A stretch of 51,283 nucleotides of DNA, from the NCBI GenBank assembly GCA_043801445.1, contig JAZDMB010000036.1, positions 1 to 51,283 of the forward strand. Direction: 5' to 3'. The notes beneath the pieces are model-generated. The model searched no databases, was not told where the DNA came from, and saw nothing but the letters and a program-made list of their open reading frames with translations. This document shows positions 7,483-15,548 of this stretch, one piece after another. The position numbers and the translations under genes were made by a program. This stretch comes from JAZDFP01 sp043801445 (GTDB taxonomy: Bacteria; Planctomycetota; MHYJ01; JACQXL01). Numbering within the stretch: the stretch's first letter is position 1; each line of letters opens with the position of its first letter.

Positions 7483-8301
7483 ATGATAGACCATCAATAT
7501 TTTGCCGGGATAGATGTCGGTGCTTCAGCGGTTAAGGTTATTATTATAAATAAGCAACGAGAGATAGTATCTCAAGCGATGCATAAGTCCGGGGTTGATC
7601 TTGTTGCCTCATCTCAAAATTCCTTAGATGAAGCTGAAAAAGCCATAAAGCCTGCAACTCATATTACACAAATAGTTTCTACCGGATTTGGTAGGAATAA
7701 TCTGACATTTACGCACCTGCCCGACTGGTCATTAGGTCAAGCGAGAAGGACTATTACAGAAATCTCAGCACATTCAAAAGGTGTTTATTATTATTTTCCT
7801 AAAGCACTTACGATTATTGATATTGGTGCACAGGATAACAAGGTTATTCATATAGACAGTAATGGACATTTGGTCAATTTTAAGATGAACCGTAAATGCG
7901 CGGCCGGAACAGGTGCTTTTCTGGAGGAGATTGCTTACAAAATGGATATCCCATTAGATAAATTGAATTCTCTTGCCAAGGCTTCAACTAATCCTATAGA
8001 ACTAGGCAGTTATTGCACTGTTTTTACGGCAACTGAAATCCTATCTAAAATTCGTGAGGGGAAAAAGAAAGAGGATATTATCAGAGGGGTTTTTAGTTCT
8101 GTTGTTAAACGCATTATAGAGATGGATTCTTTAGAAGGAGAAGTAGTTATTACCGGCGGAGTTATTGCTTATAATGATGTCATTGCAGATTTATTAAAAA
8201 GTTATTTCAAGAAAGAAGTTTTGGTGCCGCCTCTGGCTCAATTTACAGGTGCGATTGGTGCTGCTTTAACTGCTTTTCAGAATGTAAAAAAGAGTAATTA
8301 A
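7483..8301 (+). CDS. BcrAD/BadF-family activase (ASKHA ATPase), paralogue 1
   Basis: A 272-residue protein of the 2-hydroxyacyl-CoA dehydratase activator type. It has the phosphate-binding GIDVGASAVK near residue 9, a second nucleotide motif IDIGAQDNKV near 112, and GGVIAYN near 224. The two cysteines that hold the family's bridging 4Fe-4S cluster are present: Cys139 in KCAAGTG and Cys178 in SYCTVF, 39 apart. Known members hydrolyse ATP to fire electrons into a dehydratase or benzoyl-CoA-type reductase. No such partner is in the window, so the real client is unknown. Its stop overlaps the next start (TAATG), so it is translationally coupled to the GDT1-like gene. Confidence 0.88.
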   Translation: MIDHQYFAGIDVGASAVKVIIINKQREIVSQAMHKSGVDLVASSQNSLDEAEKAIKPATHITQIVSTGFGRNNLTFTHLPDWSLGQARRTITEISAHSKGVYYYFPKALTIIDIGAQDNKVIHIDSNGHLVNFKMNRKCAAGTGAFLEEIAYKMDIPLDKLNSLAKASTNPIELGSYCTVFTATEILSKIREGKKKEDIIRGVFSSVVKRIIEMDSLEGEVVITGGVIAYNDVIADLLKSYFKKEVLVPPLAQFTGAIGAALTAFQNVKKSN

Positions 8302-8858
8302 TGATATCTGATATATTAATTCCTTTGGGAACCGTGGCTATAGCAGAGTTAGGTGATAAAACTCAAATATCAATCTTACTTTTGTCATCAAAGACGAAAA
8401 AACATCTGCATTTATTACTTGGTGTGATACTGGCGTTTTTGATAGTAGATGGTGCTGCAATTTTAGCAGGTTCATATGCTATGAATATTATATCCATTAA
8501 GTTATTGAAAATATTATCAGGTGGGATTTTTGTAATTTATGGGACGTTGTTATTGATATTAAAAGAGAGGGAAGATGATAATAAGAATAGATTATATTCC
8601 GCCAACCCATTTCTTTCAGGTTTTGGATTAATTCTTATAACAGAATGGGGTGATAAGACTCAAATTGCCGCAGGATTATTTGCAACTCAATATAACCCGT
8701 GGTTTGTTTTAATCGGGACTATAGCCGCATTAACAATTCTTTCTGTAATGGCAGTTTATTTGGGCAAATTTATTTCGGGAAAAATTGATAAAAAGAAGAT
8801 AACAAGAAGTGCCGGGATTATATTTTTATTAATAGGAATATCGTTCTTTTTATTATAG
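8301..8858 (+). CDS. GDT1/TMEM165 (UPF0016) family cation transporter
   Basis: A 185-residue membrane protein with two homologous halves. Each carries the family signature: AELGDKTQ near residue 15 and TEWGDKTQ near 112. Six hydrophobic segments fit the family topology. Characterised relatives export Mn2+ or exchange Ca2+/Mn2+ for protons; the ion here is inference. The length is typical. It overlaps the activase gene by one base. Confidence 0.92.
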   Translation: MISDILIPLGTVAIAELGDKTQISILLLSSKTKKHLHLLLGVILAFLIVDGAAILAGSYAMNIISIKLLKILSGGIFVIYGTLLLILKEREDDNKNRLYSANPFLSGFGLILITEWGDKTQIAAGLFATQYNPWFVLIGTIAALTILSVMAVYLGKFISGKIDKKKITRSAGIIFLLIGISFFLL

Positions 8859-8872
8859 AATATTCGATTAAT

Positions 8873-8946
8873 GCCCCCGTAGCTCAAATGGATAGAGTGG
8901 CTGGCTTCGAACCAGTAGGTTCCCCGTTCGAACCGGGGCGGGGGTA
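8873..8946 (+). tRNA. tRNA-Arg (anticodon UCG)
   Basis: The cloverleaf folds fully. Acceptor GCCCCCG pairs with CGGGGGT, the D stem is GCTC/GAGT, the anticodon stem is GCTGG/CCAGT with loop CTTCGAA giving anticodon TCG, and the T arm is CCCCG-TTCGAAC-CGGGG. The discriminator is A and no CCA is encoded. It reads CGA and probably other CGN codons. Confidence 0.95.
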
Positions 8947-8986
8947 TTTCTTGATTGTTGATATATAAAATACATATCCTACGATT

Positions 8987-9550
8987 ATGCCCAAAATTGT
9001 TTCCATAGTCGGAAACCCATATAGTGGAAAAACTACCTTATTAGAAAAAATAGTTAAAGAGTTAGTCAAACGGGGTTATCAAATTGGCACAATAAAACAT
9101 AATGTCCATGGATTTGAGATTGATTATCCGGGTAAGGATTCTTATCGGCATTTTCATTCGGGTAGCAAAATGGCGATGATTCTTGGCACTGATAAAATAG
9201 CAGTGGTAAGAAGATTAGAGAAATCGCTGAGTCTCCGGCAGGCGATACAGATGTTCTTTAACAATAGAGAGCATAAACTTGATTTGATAATAACAGAGGG
9301 TTTTAAGAGAGAAAGTAAGCCGAAGATAGAGATTGTACGCAGTAAGATTTCATCGGAACCGATTTGTCGGGTCAAAGAAGATAATCTTGTTGCATTGATA
9401 AGTGATATAAAAATAACTAATTATAATATTCCGCAATTTAGATTAAACGATATTAGTAAAATAACTGATTTTATAGAGGATAAATTTATATGTCAGAAAA
9501 AGATAAAAAAAACTGTTCGAACGGACAGCCGGTCAGGCGTGCAGGATTAG
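8987..9550 (+). CDS. mobB: Molybdopterin-guanine dinucleotide biosynthesis adaptor MobB
   Basis: A 187-residue GTP-binding P-loop protein. Walker A is GNPYSGKTTL near residue 9, followed by IGTIKHNVHGFEID, the YRHFHSGSKMAMI segment and LIITEGFKRESKPKIE, all characteristic of MobB. It is thought to help MobA attach GMP to molybdopterin in the cytoplasm. The C-terminus is extended past the core, and its last 61 bases overlap the next small gene in another frame. The start is ATG after an AT-rich leader with no strong Shine-Dalgarno. Confidence 0.92.
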   Translation: MPKIVSIVGNPYSGKTTLLEKIVKELVKRGYQIGTIKHNVHGFEIDYPGKDSYRHFHSGSKMAMILGTDKIAVVRRLEKSLSLRQAIQMFFNNREHKLDLIITEGFKRESKPKIEIVRSKISSEPICRVKEDNLVALISDIKITNYNIPQFRLNDISKITDFIEDKFICQKKIKKTVRTDSRSGVQD

Positions 9551-9696
9551 TTCAAGTTAAGGTGAACGGTAAACTTATACCGCTAAAGGAGTTTGTCCAG
9601 GATTTTGTCGGTGCTACTATTTTGGGAATGTTAAAAAGTCTGAAACACACTGATAATCCTAAGGAAGTAGAAATAAAGATAAAATTAAGACAATAA
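9490..9696 (+). CDS. Small protein overlapping mobB
   Basis: A 68-residue protein starting inside the 3' end of mobB, with GAGGA nine bases upstream. The C-terminal two thirds, including KVNGKLIPLKEFVQDFVG and ATILGMLKSLK, looks like a conserved mini-domain that I associate with the tail of some MobB proteins; that link is from memory. It has no membrane segment. The overlap suggests translational coupling. It could be a split-off MobB accessory domain. A one-base frameshift that once joined the two is another explanation. Confidence 0.65.
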   Translation: MSEKDKKNCSNGQPVRRAGLVQVKVNGKLIPLKEFVQDFVGATILGMLKSLKHTDNPKEVEIKIKLRQ

Positions 9697-9769
9697 AATT
9701 GAAAAGAAGGGGAGTTTTTAATATAACCACAGTAGGATATTGAATATTAAAACTATTATATAATATTTT

Positions 9770-11077
9770 ATGCCAGAGAAAATACGAGTTCGTTTTGCAC
9801 CAAGCCCAACCGGTTATCTTCATATCGGCGGAGCCCGGACTGCTCTTTATAATTATCTATTTGCCAGACATTCTAACGGCACTTTAGTTTTAAGGATAGA
9901 AGATACTGACCAAGTACGCTCTACGCCCGAATCCACTAAGGCGATTTTTGATAGTCTGCAATGGCTGGATATAAAATGGGATGAAGGTCCGTATTATCAG
10001 AGCGAACGCAGGAATATTTATAACGAATATGCTCAAAAATTACTTTCTGAAGGTAAAGCGGTTTATCAAGAAGACGTTGTTAAGGGTAAGGCAATTGTTT
10101 TCAAGATGCCACAAGGTAAATCAATTATATTTGATGACTTGGTGCATGGTTCTATTAAATTTGAAAGCGAGTTTCTTGGAGATATAGTACTGATAAAATC
10201 AGATGGGTTCCCAACCTATAACTTTGCCTGTGTTATTGACGATGCTTCAATGAATATTACTCATATCATCAGGGGTGATGACCATATTTCCAACACTCCC
10301 AAACAAATAGTTTTATACGAGGCATTAGGTAAACCGATTCCCCAATTTGTTCATATTCCTTTGATAATGGGAGAGGATGGTTCGCGTCTGAGTAAGCGAC
10401 ATGGACATACATCAGTCGGCGAATATCGTGATATCGGTTATCTGCCTGAAGCGATGTTTAACTTTTTGAGTCTTTTGGGCTGGTCGCCCGGTGACGATAC
10501 TGAAATAATGAGCAAGGAAGAAATTATCAGCCGGTTTACTATTGAACGCGTTAAGGATAAACCGGCACAGTTTAATCTCAAAAAACTCACCTGGATGAAT
10601 AGCCATTATATCAAATATCTTTCAGCCGACATATTATACCAGTTAGCTAAACCTTATCTGTTACAGGCCGGTTATGATTTAATTAAGTTTCCCGAAGAAA
10701 AAATATCTCAATTGGTTTACTTTTATAGGGAACGAATAAAGGTGATTTCAGAGATTGCAGAGGTAACAAAATTTTTCTTTACAGATAAGATAATCTATCA
10801 ATCTGACGCTAAAGAAAAATTTGTTAATACAGTTGATGGAAAAGCAGTTTTAACAATGGTCCGCGATGAGATTGCACACATTCCGGAATTTAATTTGGCA
10901 TCATTAGAACCTATTTTACGTAAGATTGCTGATAGCCGTGCCTTGAAATTTCAAGGCGTTGCTCAACCTATCCGCGTAGCGTTGACCGGTACCACTGTTA
11001 GCCCCGGTATATTTGAGATTATGGAATTACTCGGCAAAGAACGGGTTTTGGAGAGAATAAATTTTTGCCTTTCATAA
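9770..11077 (+). CDS. gltX: Glutamyl-tRNA synthetase
   Basis: A 435-residue class I aminoacyl-tRNA synthetase. The HIGH-like motif is in RFAPSPTGYLHIGGARTA near residues 8-25, the tRNA/Glu recognition segment includes RIEDTDQ, and the KMSKS-like motif is SRLSKRHG near 204. The C-terminal helical anticodon-binding part ends with GKERVLERI. It is shorter than many GltX (about 470) but has both catalytic motifs and the anticodon domain. Whether it is discriminating or also charges tRNA-Gln cannot be read from the sequence. The start has no clear Shine-Dalgarno. Confidence 0.96.
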   Translation: MPEKIRVRFAPSPTGYLHIGGARTALYNYLFARHSNGTLVLRIEDTDQVRSTPESTKAIFDSLQWLDIKWDEGPYYQSERRNIYNEYAQKLLSEGKAVYQEDVVKGKAIVFKMPQGKSIIFDDLVHGSIKFESEFLGDIVLIKSDGFPTYNFACVIDDASMNITHIIRGDDHISNTPKQIVLYEALGKPIPQFVHIPLIMGEDGSRLSKRHGHTSVGEYRDIGYLPEAMFNFLSLLGWSPGDDTEIMSKEEIISRFTIERVKDKPAQFNLKKLTWMNSHYIKYLSADILYQLAKPYLLQAGYDLIKFPEEKISQLVYFYRERIKVISEIAEVTKFFFTDKIIYQSDAKEKFVNTVDGKAVLTMVRDEIAHIPEFNLASLEPILRKIADSRALKFQGVAQPIRVALTGTTVSPGIFEIMELLGKERVLERINFCLS

Positions 11078-11176
11078 GGGTGATTTTTCTAAACCTGATG
11101 CAGTATTTCGGTGGTTTCTAACGTTCTTATAAGGGGGAGACGTGTACTTATAACGTATAGCAATACAGTAAAACCC

Positions 11177-11204
11177 TTGACTTTTTAGGAATTCGTGCTA
11201 CAAT
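11177..11204 (+). promoter_or_regulatory. Sigma-70-type promoter for the 11236 gene
   Basis: TTGACT at 11177-11182 and TACAAT at 11199-11204 with a 16-bp spacer, 32 bases before the start codon. A clear AGAAGGAG ribosome-binding site follows at 11221-11228. Confidence 0.7.
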
Positions 11205-11235
11205 ATATTATAGAAAAGCAAGAAGGAGATAAAAC

Positions 11236-12885
11236 ATGAAGAAAATATTATTAATGTCAATAATGGTTTTGGCTATTTTTATTGATGTCTATGGAGCTGG
11301 GAATCCTGCGCAAGATCTGCAAATCGGTATTCAGAAAAAAGACGGCTCTATGATTAAAAATGCTGTAGATGCATTGGTTAGCAGAAATGATGATAAATCA
11401 TATAATGAATTGATTAGTGAATTGGAGTCATTAAAAGCCTCTTCTGAACCTGAAGCATACTGGATAATCGTATCAGGTATTGCTCGTTTTACTAATAAAG
11501 ATGTTATTGCCAAAATTACAACTTTTATTTTGAGTAATAAAGGTAAGGCAATCAGCAGGGATTTACTTAAAGCACTTAAAGGCAATCCTTCTTCAAATAT
11601 AGTCTTTTTGCTCAGTACCATTTTAGAAAAAAGCACTCATGAAATGCAAAAAGAGGCTATCTATCAATTGGGTTCTATTCCTACCAAGGAATCATTAGAG
11701 GCACTTTTTAATTTTCTTAGGCCTTTCAAGGATAACGATACGAAAGATACGATAAAAGGTCCTTTAATAAAAGAAGTAATCTATTTTATAAAAAATATTA
11801 CCAATCTTGACCGTGGTACTTATCCTGAATCATGGATACAATGGTGGAATGAGAATAAGAATAAAGATATCGGACAACTTATTCAGCCTAAAGAGGTCGG
11901 TCATATTGGTAGTGTGGCCGATTATCGTGATATGAGAGATGTAAGAACATTGGATAAGGAAAAAGTGATTGTGGTGCGAAATGATAAGTGCGATAAGACC
12001 AATGCTTGGGACATGAATTATGACCACATACAAGATATTCTGACCAGAATGGGTATTGAACATACTGTTGTCGGGAAATCAGAATTAGATAAGGAGTCTT
12101 ATTCTTTGGATGATAAGTGGATGATTGTTTTTAATTGTAATTATTTCTACGACCATTGTTGTGCCCCTGGTCATAAGCCTTCAGCAGATAAAAAAAGTGC
12201 GACAACAGTAAGGTCACAGGAGTGTGCCGGTGATGGTAAGACAGCCCATCAAATTCATAATAGTAAACTCAGCGATAAGACCATCCAAAAAATTAAGAAT
12301 TTTGTAGAAACAGGAGGTTATCTTTTTACTGAAGACTTGAATATTCAGGAAATAATTGTGCGGGCATTTCCTGGAACTATTATGAATACTAAATCTCTTC
12401 CTGAGCAGGAAGTGAAAATATTACCGGCTCCAGGTGCTGCCGTGCATCCCTATTTAAAATGTGTCTTTGAGTTACCTCCATCAAATATTCCTCAAGCTTC
12501 ATCAGAAGGAAAATCAAGCGAAACGACCTCCGTAAAAGAACAAGACTTCCGTATTGATGCCATCTGGAAAATTGATAGTGAGAGCCCTGATATAAAAATC
12601 ATTAAAAAAGACGTAACCGTTTTAATAGTAAGCCCTGACTTGGCTAAGGCTAACAAAAACGAGGGAGCGGTTGCAGTAACTTGGGGTTATTCCGCGGAGA
12701 AATTGGTTACGACAGACGGTGGTACAGGACCTTCATATGCAGGTGGCGGAAGGATTTTACATGTGATGAGCCATTTCGGCCATCAGAAGTCTAAGATAGA
12801 TGAATTTGCTTTGCAGAATCTGATTTTGAATTTCTTTATGGAACTTAACGAACGTCGTCCAAAAGCTTCTACTGCTAAAAAATAA
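11236..12885 (+). CDS. Secreted protein with helical repeats and a DUF4159-like domain
   Basis: A 549-residue protein with a signal peptide (MKKILLMSIMVLAIFI, cleavage near VYGAG). Residues about 25-200 form helical HEAT-like repeats (KEAIYQLGSIPTKESLEALF). From about 230 an alpha/beta segment reads VIVVRNDKCDKTNAWDMNYD, later VETGGYLFTEDLNIQEIIVRAFPG-like, resembling the DUF4159 / glutamine-amidotransferase-like fold common in planctomycetes. A Cys/His-rich insert (HCCAPGHK) lies near 310. It has its own promoter and a strong ribosome-binding site and is probably exported. The molecular function is unknown, and the family call is by resemblance. Confidence 0.8.
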   Translation: MKKILLMSIMVLAIFIDVYGAGNPAQDLQIGIQKKDGSMIKNAVDALVSRNDDKSYNELISELESLKASSEPEAYWIIVSGIARFTNKDVIAKITTFILSNKGKAISRDLLKALKGNPSSNIVFLLSTILEKSTHEMQKEAIYQLGSIPTKESLEALFNFLRPFKDNDTKDTIKGPLIKEVIYFIKNITNLDRGTYPESWIQWWNENKNKDIGQLIQPKEVGHIGSVADYRDMRDVRTLDKEKVIVVRNDKCDKTNAWDMNYDHIQDILTRMGIEHTVVGKSELDKESYSLDDKWMIVFNCNYFYDHCCAPGHKPSADKKSATTVRSQECAGDGKTAHQIHNSKLSDKTIQKIKNFVETGGYLFTEDLNIQEIIVRAFPGTIMNTKSLPEQEVKILPAPGAAVHPYLKCVFELPPSNIPQASSEGKSSETTSVKEQDFRIDAIWKIDSESPDIKIIKKDVTVLIVSPDLAKANKNEGAVAVTWGYSAEKLVTTDGGTGPSYAGGGRILHVMSHFGHQKSKIDEFALQNLILNFFMELNERRPKASTAKK

Positions 12886-12928
12886 TGCCAAGATAGATAA
12901 TCTATTTATATTATTAGATTAAAATAAT

Positions 12929-13717
12929 TTGAGTTATCGGTTAAGTTGGTTAGATAAGGCAAAAAAACTGCCTCAGGAGATATTATCAAGATTAGATTTA
13001 AATGTTTTTAAGTCTAAAATAGTATCTGATATCAGGCACTCATCATACCGCGCTTTAATAGTCGGTAAAGGCGCAGAATTCTTTACCTCTACTTTCACTG
13101 GTTACTTTGACCAATCAGAATGGAAAATATTCATTAGTAATGGCTCAGAATATTCTACTTGTCTTGAACCGCAGAATAATATTATATATCTCAAGGGACA
13201 ATCAGCTATTCATTTATCTTCATTTCCACAGAAGGTATTTGATTTGATAATCTTTCTCTGGACATCCGACTCGTCTCAGGATATTTTTTCCGTATCAACT
13301 AATATTCGTCATATGTTAAAAGTGAATGGACGATTTTCTATAGTTACATATCTTGACGATTCTCCGGTATTGCCTCTAGCTATTCTAAAAAAGATAATAA
13401 AGAAGCATAAGAACTGGTCATTAAAGATGTATAAAAGCATATTACCTGCTTCTGCTTCCGAGTTTAGAAAGATAATTGAAAGGGTAGGATTAAGTGATGT
13501 TCGTATCTGGAAGGATAGTATTAAATGCGATTATCAGAGTGCTGATGATGTATATAATGATATTTTTATTCTGGAAGAAGGTCTATTTTCAGATGTTGTT
13601 CCACCTGAATATATTCATACTATAAAAAGAGAGTTTATTCGGGAATTGAAGACGTTGCCATTCCCATTAAAGGTAACCTACGATTTTGTAGGCGCAAGCG
13701 GGGTAGGGGGCAAATGA
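12929..13717 (+). CDS. Methyltransferase-like protein
   Basis: A 262-residue protein starting at TTG. The central part has the strand-helix pattern of Rossmann SAM-dependent methyltransferases: ALIVGKGAEFF near residue 41 where motif I is expected, VFDLIIFLW near 96, and HMLKVNGRFSIVTYL near 119 (post-motif). The usual glycine-rich motif I is degenerate, so activity is doubtful. The C-terminal half is helical and charged. It sits 43 bases after the DUF4159-like gene on the same strand, without its own promoter that I can see. The weakly supported start codon and divergent motif keep confidence moderate; the ORF itself looks real. Confidence 0.7.
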   Translation: MSYRLSWLDKAKKLPQEILSRLDLNVFKSKIVSDIRHSSYRALIVGKGAEFFTSTFTGYFDQSEWKIFISNGSEYSTCLEPQNNIIYLKGQSAIHLSSFPQKVFDLIIFLWTSDSSQDIFSVSTNIRHMLKVNGRFSIVTYLDDSPVLPLAILKKIIKKHKNWSLKMYKSILPASASEFRKIIERVGLSDVRIWKDSIKCDYQSADDVYNDIFILEEGLFSDVVPPEYIHTIKREFIRELKTLPFPLKVTYDFVGASGVGGK

Positions 13718-13725
13718 CTGGCATT

Positions 13726-14166
13726 TTACTTCTTGGGTTTTATTTTAGAGACATGTATTTTACGGCTAATTACAGGCTGATTATCGCAGAGTAATTCGAA
13801 TACATAGATGCCTTCTTGCTCCAAAAACATGTTCTTTATATCAAAAATAAATTCTACAGTAGCTAAGGGATTGGGGAAATTAATTGGTCCGTTCAGGTTA
13901 ATGATGGTTTTATTTGATTCTAAATGCGTACATCGTAACGCCCCGTCGTATTGTCCGATACCTTCGGTAAGCACGCAATAAACATACAAGGTCTGGTGCT
14001 GGCAGGGCAGTTCTACCACTGCGATATTGTTAAAGATTCCAATAAGACTTTTTTTGCCGCTGAGTCTATCGTCAATGATAGTATCACAAATAGCCATTGT
14101 TAGCGGAATCGGTTTGGGTTTTTGTGATGCCATACCGGTATCATATTGGTTTTTATCATTTAACAC
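13726..14166 (-). CDS. DUF6941 family protein
   Basis: A 146-residue cytoplasmic protein of beta-rich character. The N-terminal MAICDTIIDDRLSGKKSLIG and IFNNI pattern and a C-terminal half with GIYVFELLCDNQPVISRKI fit the DUF6941 family (uncharacterised). The listed start is GTG; an internal ATG 11 codons later (MASQKP) would remove an unusual N-terminus and may be the true start. It is convergent with the preceding methyltransferase-like gene, only 8 bases apart, and divergent from the second activase gene. No function is inferred. Confidence 0.8.
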   Translation of the reverse strand: MLNDKNQYDTGMASQKPKPIPLTMAICDTIIDDRLSGKKSLIGIFNNIAVVELPCQHQTLYVYCVLTEGIGQYDGALRCTHLESNKTIINLNGPINFPNPLATVEFIFDIKNMFLEQEGIYVFELLCDNQPVISRKIHVSKIKPKK

Positions 14167-14186
14167 AAGTTTTAAGATGGTATTTC

Positions 14187-14216
14187 TTGACCGTATTAAT
14201 CACTTATATATTATAA
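14187..14216 (+). promoter_or_regulatory. Possible promoter for the second activase
   Basis: TTGACC at 14187-14192 and TTATAA at 14211-14216, spacer 18 bp. The -10 is ambiguous because the region is AT-rich. Confidence 0.4.
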
Positions 14217-14266
14217 GAAATATTATATTCTATTAAACCTCACAATCAGTAAGTAAGGAGGTAATA

Positions 14267-15046
14267 ATGATTACAGCAGGCATAGATATGGGTGCTAAGA
14301 CTATTAAAGTTGTCATAATGAAAGATGATAAGATTATTGCTAAAAATATTTTGTTAGGTGGTTTTGATCAGCGCGCCTCTGCCGAAAAGGTATTTAATGA
14401 AACATTAACCAAGGCTAATTTGTCACGTAACGATATTGAATATATTACCGCTACCGGCATCGGTCGTAAAGAGGTGTTGATGCATCCGCCTATTTCTGCG
14501 GATAAGGAAGTAACGGAGGTGACTGCGGCGGCAAAGGGGAGTATCTATTTGTTTCCTTCAGTCAGGACCGTGATTGATATCGGGGCTGAAGAAGGGCGTG
14601 CCATTCGTTGTGATAGCACCGGTAAGGTTATTGACTTTGCGATTAACGAAAAATGCGCGGCTGGAGCAGGTTCTTTTTCTGAGGCGATGAGCCGGGCATT
14701 GGAAGTTCCGCTGGAACAAATGGGCGAGATTTCTCTTACCTCACAGCAGGTCATTCCGATGAACGCCCAATGTGCTGTCTTTGCAGAATCTGAAGTGGTT
14801 TCTTTAGTTCATGCAAAAGTATCCAAACCTGATATTGCCCGTGCGGTAAATGATGCCATTGCCAGTAGAATCGCTTCTATGACCCGTCGGATTGGCTTGG
14901 AAAAAGATGTTTTATTAATCGGTGGTGTTGCTAAGAATAAGGGATTTGTTAAATCAATGAAGGAAAATCTGCAGGTTGATATCCAGATTACACCGGACTG
15001 TGAATTTATAGCCGCTATAGGTGCATCCCTTATCGCCGAGAAATAA
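14267..15046 (+). CDS. BcrAD/BadF-family activase, paralogue 2
   Basis: A 259-residue activase with GIDMGAKTIKVV near residue 5, IDIGAEEGRAI near 104 and IGGVAKNKG near 222. The cluster cysteines are Cys130 (KCAAGAG) and Cys169 (NAQCAVF), again 39 apart as in paralogue 1. It follows a strong AAGGAGG 5-7 bases before the ATG. Only roughly a third of positions look shared with the 7483 gene, so these are old paralogues rather than a recent copy. No dehydratase or reductase gene is adjacent. It may serve a 2-hydroxyacyl-CoA dehydratase, a benzoyl-CoA-type reductase or another double-cubane protein encoded elsewhere. Confidence 0.88.
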   Translation: MITAGIDMGAKTIKVVIMKDDKIIAKNILLGGFDQRASAEKVFNETLTKANLSRNDIEYITATGIGRKEVLMHPPISADKEVTEVTAAAKGSIYLFPSVRTVIDIGAEEGRAIRCDSTGKVIDFAINEKCAAGAGSFSEAMSRALEVPLEQMGEISLTSQQVIPMNAQCAVFAESEVVSLVHAKVSKPDIARAVNDAIASRIASMTRRIGLEKDVLLIGGVAKNKGFVKSMKENLQVDIQITPDCEFIAAIGASLIAEK

Positions 15047-15080
15047 ACCACCCCGAACGGTGGGATGCCTAGAGGTAGGG

Positions 15081-15548
15081 TTATGTGTGGGGCTTCATCT
15101 CGTAATCGGAAATCTTATTTAGCCGTCTTTGGTGTCGGCTTTTACCGTCTTCCGATTCAAACTTTGTCTCCAACCATATCTTTAATATCTTTAAGAGATT
15201 ATCTTCCTTGATAACCTTTGCACCAAGACACAAGACATTAGCGTCGTTATGTCTACGTGACATTTCAGCCGTAAAGGTATCATGACAGGTAACTGCTCTG
15301 ATGCCCTTGACTTTATTAGCGGCAATACACATACCTAAGCCTGAGCCGCATATCAAAATACCTCTTTGGTATTTACCCGAAGATACCGCTTCTGCCACCT
15401 GAAAAGCAAAATCTGAATAATCTACAGATGAATCACTGTTTGTCCCAAAATCAATATAATCATAACCTGACTCTTTAATAAATTGAATCACCTTTTTTTT
15501 GGTTTGATAACCGGCATGGTCAGCGGCAATAGCAATTTTCATGGTCAT
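15081..15548 (-). CDS. rpiB: Ribose-5-phosphate isomerase B
   Basis: A 155-residue RpiB/LacAB-type isomerase interconverting ribose-5-P and ribulose-5-P. It has IAIAADHAGY at the N-terminus, DFGTNSDSSVDYSDFA near residue 34, the active-site cysteine loop GILICGSGLGMCIAANK near 63-79, and RRHNDANVLCLGA near 108. Its start overlaps the end of the TsaC/phosphatase gene by 4 bases, so they form an operon. The last residues (MKPHT) and the TAA stop lie in CCCCACACATAACC, a word like the ends of the repeat at 21115-21222, so a repeat seems to have replaced the original C-terminus. Confidence 0.95.
   Translation of the reverse strand: MTMKIAIAADHAGYQTKKKVIQFIKESGYDYIDFGTNSDSSVDYSDFAFQVAEAVSSGKYQRGILICGSGLGMCIAANKVKGIRAVTCHDTFTAEMSRRHNDANVLCLGAKVIKEDNLLKILKIWLETKFESEDGKSRHQRRLNKISDYEMKPHT

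Noticed and set aside
9490..9550. mobB frameshift
   Set aside because: Both frames have proper ends, and the small gene has its own ribosome-binding site, so an overlap is the simpler reading, though not certain.
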